From assembly GCA_003552605.1 (NCBI GenBank), contig PUNN01000517.1:1-10826 (forward strand): a stretch of DNA of 10,826 nt, written 5' to 3'. This DNA comes from Phycisphaeraceae bacterium. Its GTDB lineage: Bacteria; Planctomycetota; Phycisphaerae; Phycisphaerales; Phycisphaeraceae. A model generated the notes under the pieces. The model did no database searches and had not been told where the DNA came from. It saw only the letters and a list, made by a program, of their open reading frames with translations. This document shows, in pieces, positions 6,363 through 10,826 of this stretch (within the stretch, counting starts at the first letter, position 1; every line of letters begins with the position of its first letter). Both the position numbers and the translations under genes were made by a program.

Positions 6363-7439
6363 TCAGCCCGGAAATTGAATCGACTCACCCGTCATCCGTC
6401 GGTAAAGGCTGAGGGTTCGGCCGACGTATTGCGAGGCGCGGGCGTGCTGGCCGATCCACTCACGGGCCTGGATGCCGAGTTGCCGTGCTGCCTCGGGCTT
6501 GCGGATCACGCGGCGAATCAGTGACGTCCATCCGTCGACAGAGGGTTCGGCGAGCAGCCACGCGGTCTGGTCCTCGATCAGGTAGTCCACCCACGGATCA
6601 TCAAGGGTCAGCACCGGCAGGCCCGCGGCCATGGCGCGCAACAGCAGGCTGCGCGCCCCGCCGAGGGCATGGGGCTGGATGACCAGGTCCACCCCACGCA
6701 GCAGCAGACGCCGGCCGAGCCGGTGGGGCATGAGCGTGGCATGTTCGAGCAGTTCCAGCCGCTGCACGCATCGCCACAGCGCGTGCTGCTGGCTTTCAGG
6801 GCCATCGAAGAAAAGTTGAACCTCGCCGTAGTCGCTCACCACGCGCGACAGCGCTTCCAGGAGTTGCTCATAGGGGCGATCGAACCGGCCGGTGCTGCTG
6901 ACGACGATACAGAGCGTCGTGTCGGTTTCCTGGCTGGCGGGGAGTTGGCGTCGGGGATGGACCCCGGGCGTGATATGCTCGACGATCGCATCTTCCGGCA
7001 GCGCCTTTCTGGCAGCGCCGGCCAGAGGACCGGTTGCACTGGCGATCGCGAAGCGGGTATGGTCGAGCCGTCGCTGGAGCCAGTTGAGCCATCGCAATTC
7101 CTGCTGGTGGGCGAGGCCGAGCACGACCGGAATGTTCAACCGCCGCGCCACATGCACCGCCGCGCCCCATGTGCCCGGTGCGAGGGCGTGGACCAGTTCG
7201 ACCTCCATCGAGGCGAGCGCCTCGCAAAGGCGTCGGCGCCGCAAGGGCTTCAATCCCAGAACGCCCGGCTCCGCCCAGTCCACACGTTGGGCGAAGCTGA
7301 CCACTTCATCCTCGCTCAGTTCCGGCGGTACGACCTGCGTCAAGCGGACGGTCTCATCGATCAGACCCACAACCAGATGCCGGAATACCGGCAACTCCTG
7401 ATCGACCCACGCCTCATCTGCCAGGAGGACGACATGCAT
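6363..7439 (-). CDS. GT4-fold glycosyltransferase with degenerate E-x7-E motif
   Basis: A 358-residue GT-B-type protein. The N-terminal half has the alternating pattern of a Rossmann-like domain, with ELVHALAPGTWGAAVHVARRLNIPVVLGLAH (about 80-111) in the usual 'hidden in the house, go fetch' position. The C-terminal half starts with VVSSTGRFDRPYEQLLEALSRV and continues to SLLLRAMAAGLPVLTLDDPWVDYLIEDQTAWLL, the GT4 nucleotide-sugar site. The conserved glutamate pair normally seen here (E-x7-E, with the second in EAMA) is missing: Gly260 and Arg268 occupy those places. The fold call is fairly firm, but the activity is open. The donor and product are unknown. It is divergent from prmC and convergent with the HAAS-like gene, so it is not part of the GT2/FkbM run. 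The ATG at 7439 follows TAGGAT by 7 nt, and no good SD is visible. Confidence 0.85.
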   Translation of the reverse strand: MHVVLLADEAWVDQELPVFRHLVVGLIDETVRLTQVVPPELSEDEVVSFAQRVDWAEPGVLGLKPLRRRRLCEALASMEVELVHALAPGTWGAAVHVARRLNIPVVLGLAHQQELRWLNWLQRRLDHTRFAIASATGPLAGAARKALPEDAIVEHITPGVHPRRQLPASQETDTTLCIVVSSTGRFDRPYEQLLEALSRVVSDYGEVQLFFDGPESQQHALWRCVQRLELLEHATLMPHRLGRRLLLRGVDLVIQPHALGGARSLLLRAMAAGLPVLTLDDPWVDYLIEDQTAWLLAEPSVDGWTSLIRRVIRKPEAARQLGIQAREWIGQHARASQYVGRTLSLYRRMTGESIQFPG

Positions 7440-7446
7440 GCGCTAC

Positions 7447-7452
7447 ATCCTA
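7447..7452 (-). promoter_or_regulatory. -10-like hexamer TAGGAT, leaderless start of the GT4 gene
   Basis: On the minus strand TAGGAT ends 7 nt before the ATG at 7439, placing the predicted transcription start on or one base before the A of the ATG. It matches TATAAT at four of six positions, including the key A2 and T6. No -35 box is seen. The AGGA within it could alternatively act as a weak SD. Confidence 0.4.
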
Positions 7453-7706
7453 GCATGCGCGGCCACGGACGCGCACAGGCCGTCCCAGGGTCTTCCCATG
7501 CCAGGGAATGGGGAAAATGGGCATGACTCCCGCAAGGGCGTGGTCGGGCCCGGGGTGGACGGCCATGACGGGGCAGACCTCGATGAACGGGCTCGCCGAC
7601 GGGGGCCCGGCCATCGGCCATCGGCTGCGGCCCATCGTATGCCGGCGGTGGATGTTCGCTCTCAAACATGCCCGGGTGCCGGAACCCCGCAGTGCATACC
7701 CCTCGC
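7453..7706. other. Gene-free divergent intergenic region (GT4 / prmC)
   Basis: About 250 nt between two divergent genes. I see no convincing small gene. It contains an inverted repeat CATGCC (7497-7502) / GGCATG (7520-7525), and a GGCCATC tandem pair (7609-7622). Both are weak. The two flanking -10-like hexamers (7447 and 7707) are the only likely signals. Confidence 0.5.
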
Positions 7707-7712
7707 TACAAT
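7707..7712 (+). promoter_or_regulatory. -10 hexamer TACAAT, leaderless start of prmC
   Basis: TACAAT (five of six matches to TATAAT) ends exactly 6 nt before ATG 7719, so the predicted +1 is the A of the start codon. There is no SD and no -35. It also decides the start: the upstream in-frame ATG at 7668 would put the promoter inside the gene and adds 17 residues of no conserved character. Confidence 0.55.
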
Positions 7713-7718
7713 CCGCCC

Positions 7719-8630
7719 ATGCCACCGACCGAGGCTCCGAGTTCCGGCCCCTGGACCACCCGCAAGCTGTTGGCGTGGACCGCCCGCTTCTTCGAGCGCA
7801 AACAGGTCGATTCGCCCCGCCTCGCCGCGGAAATGCTGCTTGCCCACGTGCTCGGCGTCGAGCGACTGCGGCTGTACATGGAGGTGGACCGGCCGGCATC
7901 CGAGGCCGAGCTTGCCACATATCGCGGCCTGGTCGAGCGAGCGGGCCGTCACGAGCCGGTCGACTACCTCGTCGGTTGGACACCGTTCTTTGCCATGTCG
8001 CTGAAGGTCACGCCCGAGGTGCTCGTGCCGCGGCCGAGCACGGAGACGGTGGTCGAGCATATCCTCGAGCACGCCCGGCAGACGCCCGGCTTTGAAAAGC
8101 CCCGCATCGCCGATGTGGGCACCGGCAGCGGTGCCATTGCCATCGCGCTGGCCACGCACCTGCCTGAGAGCGCCCTTATCGCCACCGACATCAGCCCCGC
8201 CGCGCTGGCCATCGCGCGTGAGAATGCCGAATCGCTCGGTGTGGCGGGACGAATCGACTTCCGGGAAGGTGACCTGCTCGAACCGCTCACGGGTGAGCGG
8301 CTTGATTACCTGGCATCGAACCCACCGTACATCAGCGATGATGAGTGGGCCGATGTGCCGCCCAATGTCCGCGACTATGAGCCTCAACAGGCCCTTCGCG
8401 GCGGGGCCGATGGGCTGGATTTCATCCGGCCAATCATCGCCGGCGCCCCGGCGCTGCTTCGGGCCGGTGGCCAACTCGTGCTTGAAATTGCCGCCGCGCA
8501 TAAGGATACCGCCCCCAACCTTGCTCACGAGGCCGGCCTGACCAACCCGCGGATCCTCCCGGACCACGAGCAACTGCCCCGTGTGCTGGTGGCCGAACGC
8601 CCGCACGAACAGTCCGGCGCAGCCGGGTAA
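7719..8630 (+). CDS. prmC: Peptide chain release factor N5-glutamine methyltransferase
   Basis: A 303-residue enzyme, near the usual 280-290, that methylates the glutamine of the GGQ motif in release factors RF1 and RF2 using SAM, which is needed for efficient translation termination. The N-terminal helical domain (TTRKLLAWTARFFERKQVDSPRLAAEMLLAHVLGV...) binds the release factor. The linker P-V-x-Y-x-x-G...FF-x-x-x-x-x-V-x-P-x-V-L-x-P-R-P-x-T-E is diagnostic of PrmC. The SAM site is DVGTGSGAIA (132-141), and the catalytic NPPYI (201-205) is present. The C-terminal GGADGLDFIRPIIAGAPALLRAGGQLVLEI block is also standard. One conserved detail differs slightly: the linker reads PRPSTE where RPxTE is typical, so it is fully consistent. 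It may stand alone: prfA is not adjacent. Start at 7719 chosen from the -10 hexamer. Confidence 0.96.
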   Translation: MPPTEAPSSGPWTTRKLLAWTARFFERKQVDSPRLAAEMLLAHVLGVERLRLYMEVDRPASEAELATYRGLVERAGRHEPVDYLVGWTPFFAMSLKVTPEVLVPRPSTETVVEHILEHARQTPGFEKPRIADVGTGSGAIAIALATHLPESALIATDISPAALAIARENAESLGVAGRIDFREGDLLEPLTGERLDYLASNPPYISDDEWADVPPNVRDYEPQQALRGGADGLDFIRPIIAGAPALLRAGGQLVLEIAAAHKDTAPNLAHEAGLTNPRILPDHEQLPRVLVAERPHEQSGAAG

Positions 8631-8913
8631 TCGGTGGCTTCTTGAACTGCAAGGTGCGCAGAGTCTGGGAAGTGTCCGTAGTGGAATCCTGCGAGATGTA
8701 CCACAGAGAAGCAGCGGTATTGCCGCTTCGCGGCGAGTGCCGCGTCCTGGCCCGACCGCACGGAGAAGCAGTGTCGATGCCTACTGCGCGGCCATACAGG
8801 TTTTGGATGCAAAGTCGGCGTCCTGGTGCGTCAGTCGTCGGTGGTGGCTATCGGGAACTGAGCGTGGTTGAACATTGAAGTCATGGTGGCGGGATGCATC
8901 GTGGCTTGCCATC
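8631..8913. other. Gene-free gap after prmC
   Basis: About 280 nt with no supported gene. Reading frames through it start at TTG or run on from neighbours, and their translations look random. It has a perfect small hairpin CGCGGC (8729-8734) / GCCGCG (8739-8744) with a GAGT loop, and a 9-nt direct repeat GAGAAGCAG (8706-8714 and 8763-8771). It may hold the promoter of the next gene or a small RNA, but nothing is convincing. Confidence 0.45.
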
Positions 8914-8920
8914 TGAGGAG
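8914..8920 (+). promoter_or_regulatory. Shine-Dalgarno TGAGGAG fixing the start at 8928
   Basis: TGAGGAG lies 7 nt before ATG 8928. The reading frame is open further upstream to a TTG at 8868, but that has no SD. This site makes 8928 the likely start of the HExxH protein. Confidence 0.7.
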
Positions 8921-8927
8921 CAACCGC

Positions 8928-9683
8928 ATGTTTTTCTGGCGGCCTGTATGCCCGTGCGATCCACCGGCCACGGCATGGATCGAACGCCGTCTGGGATGGC
9001 TGGACGGCGAGTTCCCCGACAGTGCCTTTTCCGGCCGACCAATCGTGCTGCCCACACCTGAGTTTTTTCCCGACCCCTACGATCGCTCGCACCAGTCGGT
9101 ACGCGCGATGCTCGACCGCATATGCGGGTACATGGGGGCGGATGCCGAGTTGGTCAACCTCGAAATCACCTCGAGCGGCCACCCCCCGGAACTGGTCAAC
9201 GAGCGCGGTGAATACCTCGCCGGGGCCGCCGGTACGTTCTCTGCGGGATATGGTCGGGTCTTTATTACCATCGACCGGATGGAACTTGATGAGCCGATGG
9301 CGCTGGTGGGCACCATCGCCCATGAACTGGCCCATCTGCGGCTGCTTGCGGAGGGGCGCCTGCGGGGACATGTGTTCGATCATGAACTGCTGACGGACCT
9401 GACGGTGGTGTTTTTCGGCCTGGGTATCTTCCTGGCCAATACCCCCCGCAACTGGGCGAGCGACATGAAGAATTGGCCGGGGACGCAGTTGAACCGGCCC
9501 GAATACATGTCGCCGGCGATGTTCGGCTATGCCCTGGCGCACCTTGGCTGGCACCGCGGCGAGCGTCGCCCGCGCTGGGCGCGTTACCTCAACCCGGCGC
9601 CGCGCGCTGAACTGCGTGCTTCGCTTCGCTACCTCTGGCGCACAGGTGACTCGGCATTCCCGCCCACGAGTGCCGGGCGCTGA
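8928..9683 (+). CDS. Uncharacterised protein with gluzincin-like HExxH...ExxxD motif
   Basis: A 251-residue protein that I cannot place in a named family. Its centre reads GTIAHELAHLRLL, with HELAH at 132-136. Seventeen residues after the second His comes HELLTD, giving Glu153-x3-Asp157. HExxH plus a downstream ExxxD is the zinc-ligand pattern of gluzincin metallopeptidases (thermolysin has HELTH then NEAISD). Zinc binding and peptidase activity are therefore plausible but inferred. No signal peptide or clear TM segment is seen; VVFFGLGIFLAN (about 160-171) is a short hydrophobic helix after the motif. The N-terminal part (WRPVCPCDPPATAWIERRLGWL) has two Cys and two Trp. The C-terminal part (RPEYMSPAMFGYALAHLGWHRGE) resembles a helical domain. 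It sits alone between a gene-free gap and a convergent Nudix gene, and its last codons form part of a terminator hairpin. Zinc role and function are open. Confidence 0.8.
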   Translation: MFFWRPVCPCDPPATAWIERRLGWLDGEFPDSAFSGRPIVLPTPEFFPDPYDRSHQSVRAMLDRICGYMGADAELVNLEITSSGHPPELVNERGEYLAGAAGTFSAGYGRVFITIDRMELDEPMALVGTIAHELAHLRLLAEGRLRGHVFDHELLTDLTVVFFGLGIFLANTPRNWASDMKNWPGTQLNRPEYMSPAMFGYALAHLGWHRGERRPRWARYLNPAPRAELRASLRYLWRTGDSAFPPTSAGR

Positions 9684-9710
9684 TGAGTTGCAAAGGCCCG
9701 GCTGCTTTTT
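9672..9710 (+). terminator. Intrinsic terminator overlapping the end of the HExxH gene
   Basis: GCCGGGC (9672-9678) pairs perfectly with GCCCGGC (9696-9702) around a 17-nt loop that contains the TGA stop codon, and is followed after 3 nt by T5 (9706-9710). It is the only hairpin in the window with a T-run. The left arm lies in the coding sequence. An alternative shorter stem (GCTGC 9701-9705 / GCAGC 9712-9716) has the Ts in its loop. Confidence 0.5.
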
Positions 9711-9727
9711 CGCAGCGCAGGGTGATC

Positions 9728-10180
9728 TCATGTGTTGACCGCGGCGGGGGTGTCGTGAGCAGAGTCAGTGTGCGGCAGGACGTGGTTGAGAAAGTCGGTG
9801 GTGCCAGTCATCGTGTCGGGGTGGCTGGCGATCTCATGCGGGGTCATCCAGAGGATTTCCGCCACCTCATGAGGATCGGGGCGCAACTCAGCCGTGGCGA
9901 GTTGTGCGTACCAGCCCCAGAGCGTCAGCGGCCGATCGGGGGCCATGTGGTGCCACACCCGGCGAAGCGGGGTGACCGGCGCGCCGAGTTCTTCAAGAAA
10001 CTCACGCGCCACTGCCTGCGCCTGCGGCTCATCCGGCTCGATGGCCCCGCCGGGAAAGCAGATGCGGCCCGGCGCGGCGACATGCTCGCTTCGCCGGATC
10101 AACAGCCACCGCCCATCGGCGCGGCGGCAGGCGACGATCACACCGTGGACTCGGCCATCAGTCTGGCGAACCCGTTCCAT
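9728..10180 (-). CDS. Nudix hydrolase
   Basis: A 150-residue Nudix protein, which would cleave a nucleoside diphosphate linked to another moiety (for example oxidised nucleotides, ADP-ribose or dinucleotide polyphosphates). The box fits G-x5-E-x7-REUxEExGU perfectly: Gly45, Glu51, then REFLEELGA (59-67) holding the metal-binding glutamates. The protein opens with RVHGVIVACRRADGRWLLIRRSEHVAAPGRICFPGG, a typical Nudix N-terminal sheet. The downstream RPLTLWGWYAQLATAELRPDPHEVAEILWMTPHEI is the usual C-terminal part, in which EVAEILWM is often the substrate-facing end. Exact substrate cannot be told. It is convergent with the HExxH gene (44-nt gap) and downstream of the pseudopilin gene (111-nt gap with a nested inverted repeat), but has its own TAGAAT, so co-transcription is doubtful. 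Confidence 0.93.
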   Translation of the reverse strand: MERVRQTDGRVHGVIVACRRADGRWLLIRRSEHVAAPGRICFPGGAIEPDEPQAQAVAREFLEELGAPVTPLRRVWHHMAPDRPLTLWGWYAQLATAELRPDPHEVAEILWMTPHEIASHPDTMTGTTDFLNHVLPHTDSAHDTPAAVNT

Positions 10181-10186
10181 GGCCGG

Positions 10187-10192
10187 ATTCTA
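10187..10192 (-). promoter_or_regulatory. -10 hexamer TAGAAT, leaderless start of the Nudix gene
   Basis: On the minus strand TAGAAT (five of six matches to TATAAT) ends exactly 6 nt before the ATG at 10180. The predicted +1 is the A of the start codon. No SD is present. The flanking bases are strikingly similar to the prmC site: GC before the hexamer and CCGnCC between it and ATG in both. Confidence 0.55.
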
Positions 10193-10218
10193 GCGAGCCG
10201 TGACGCCCGCACCATCGA

Positions 10219-10280
10219 CTCGTGCGTCCCCCGGGGCGCACTGAACAGGACCGTAGGAGCGCCCCTTTGGCAGGCACGAG
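10219..10280. repeat. Nested inverted repeat between pseudopilin and Nudix genes
   Basis: An outer pair CTCGTGC (10219-10225) / GCACGAG (10274-10280) encloses an inner pair GGGGCGC (10233-10239) / GCGCCCC (10259-10265). Both are perfect 7-bp matches, separated by 7 and 8 nt internal loops, with a 19-nt apical loop. The whole would fold as a two-stage stem. It lies 11 nt after the pseudopilin gene on the minus strand and is probably the 3' end structure of that transcript, acting as terminator or mRNA stabiliser. There is no U-run on the minus strand; TTT follows the inner stem on the plus strand. Confidence 0.55.
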
Positions 10281-10291
10281 CCAGGCCACGC

Positions 10292-10792
10292 TCAGAACTC
10301 GAATGTGCGTTCTGAATCGTTGGCGTGGAAAGCGCCTGTTTGCTCATCGTAGTACCAGCCGGAGGGCTCGCCGCCGTCAATGACGGCCTCATCGCTGATG
10401 GTGTTGCTGTCCTCGAACGGATTGCGGGGAATGTAGGCGAGGTAGGGGCCGAACGGATACCCCTCGGTGTTGACAGGGGCCGTCTCTCCCGCGGCGTTGG
10501 TGGCCTGGGTCATCTGTGCGACGAAGTTGGCATAGGTGGGCCATTTGCCGTTGTGTTCTTCACGATAAACCTCGATCCGTGAGCGGATGCGGTGCAGGTT
10601 CATCTGAACGGCGCTGTCCTGGCTGCTGGTGGTGGCATTGGTGAACTGCGGGATGACGATGCTGGCGAGAATGCCGAGGATCACCACGACGATGAGAATT
10701 TCCACGAGGGTGAAGCCTCGGCGGCCGGTGCCAAACCATGCCGCCGTCGAATGGTGTGGGAACGTGCGATTGTGGGAGTTGAGGCTTCGCAT
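10292..10792 (-). CDS. Type II secretion / type IV pilin-like pseudopilin
   Basis: A 166-residue prepilin-type protein. A long basic pre-sequence of 26 residues ends in RRG, followed by the cleavage/methylation motif G|FTLVE (cleavage after Gly26, conserved Glu at mature position 5, residue 31) and the hydrophobic helix FTLVEILIVVVILGILASIVIP (27-48), as in GspG/H and PilA. The helix continues to VQMNLHRIRSRIEVYREEHNGKWPTYANFVAQMT, a GspG-type N-terminal half. The C-terminus (IPRNPFEDSNTISDEAVIDGG...GWYYDEQTGAFHAND) lacks the DPWGNPY end of classical GspG and resembles the pseudopilins that planctomycetes carry in many copies. It would be processed by a prepilin peptidase and act in a T2SS-like or pilus pseudofibre. 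No other T2SS gene is in the window. Start ATG 10792 has only a distant GGAG (12 nt), and no internal alternative start exists before the motif. Confidence 0.92.
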   Translation of the reverse strand: MRSLNSHNRTFPHHSTAAWFGTGRRGFTLVEILIVVVILGILASIVIPQFTNATTSSQDSAVQMNLHRIRSRIEVYREEHNGKWPTYANFVAQMTQATNAAGETAPVNTEGYPFGPYLAYIPRNPFEDSNTISDEAVIDGGEPSGWYYDEQTGAFHANDSERTFEF

Positions 10793-10826
10793 CAGTACGG
10801 CAAGCTCCAGTTGTTACCCCCGCCCC

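Noticed and set aside
6669..7526. Plus-strand open frame of 285 codons opposite the GT4 gene
   Set aside because: It spans the GT4 start and the intergenic region, has no recognisable fold and no SD. The minus-strand frame has clear GT-B landmarks.
7609..7622. GGCCATC tandem pair as a repeat element
   Set aside because: Only two 7-nt copies in a GC-rich gap; easily chance.
7662..8606. Minus-strand open frame of 314 codons opposite prmC
   Set aside because: Antisense shadow: the plus strand encodes all PrmC motifs including NPPY.
1..10826. CRISPR array, tRNA, rRNA, transposase, integrase, toxin-antitoxin or defence genes
   Set aside because: No regularly spaced repeats, no cloverleaf with a GGTTCGA arm outside coding sequence, no terminal inverted repeats and no mobile or defence domain seen on either strand.

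Overview
The window is a GC-rich bacterial chromosomal segment with no mobile element, phage gene, CRISPR array, tRNA or rRNA that I can see. The best guess at origin is a planctomycete, probably Phycisphaerae-like. This rests on the type II pseudopilin at the right edge (GFTLVEILIVVVILGIL leader, long basic pre-sequence, non-GspG C-terminus), on an unfamiliar HExxH protein, and on several start codons that sit directly after a -10-like hexamer. No rRNA or marker gene confirms this.

Layout, left to right: (1) the 3' end of a cysteine synthase gene (cysK), followed by two tandem hairpins. (2) A plus-strand run of three surface-glycan genes: two family-2 glycosyltransferases and an FkbM-type methyltransferase, about 70 nt apart and probably co-transcribed. 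(3) A TauE/SafE-type membrane exporter. (4) htpX, a membrane zinc protease, followed by a three-TM protein with a HAAS-like helical N-terminus. (5) A minus-strand GT4-fold glycosyltransferase, convergent with (4) and lacking the usual E-x7-E glutamates. (6) prmC/hemK, divergent from (5). (7) A 300-nt gene-free gap, then a cytosolic HExxH...ExxxD protein of no family I can name. (8) On the minus strand, a Nudix hydrolase and, upstream of it, a type II secretion/pilin-like pseudopilin. The Nudix gene is convergent with (7).

Two kinds of translation start coexist. The second GT2, htpX, the HAAS-like gene and the HExxH gene have clear Shine-Dalgarno sequences. prmC, the Nudix gene, the GT4 gene and (more weakly) the exporter have no convincing SD. 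Instead they carry a TAnnAT-like hexamer ending 6 or 7 nt before the ATG, which would put the transcription start on the A of the start codon. This leaderless arrangement is the most interesting pattern in the window. Most gene ends carry strong GC hairpins without a T-tract; one (after the HExxH gene) has a T5 run.

I found no convincing undescribed multi-gene system. The genes are mostly housekeeping plus a small surface-glycan module. The items most worth following up are the leaderless promoters, the HExxH protein family and the degenerate GT4.
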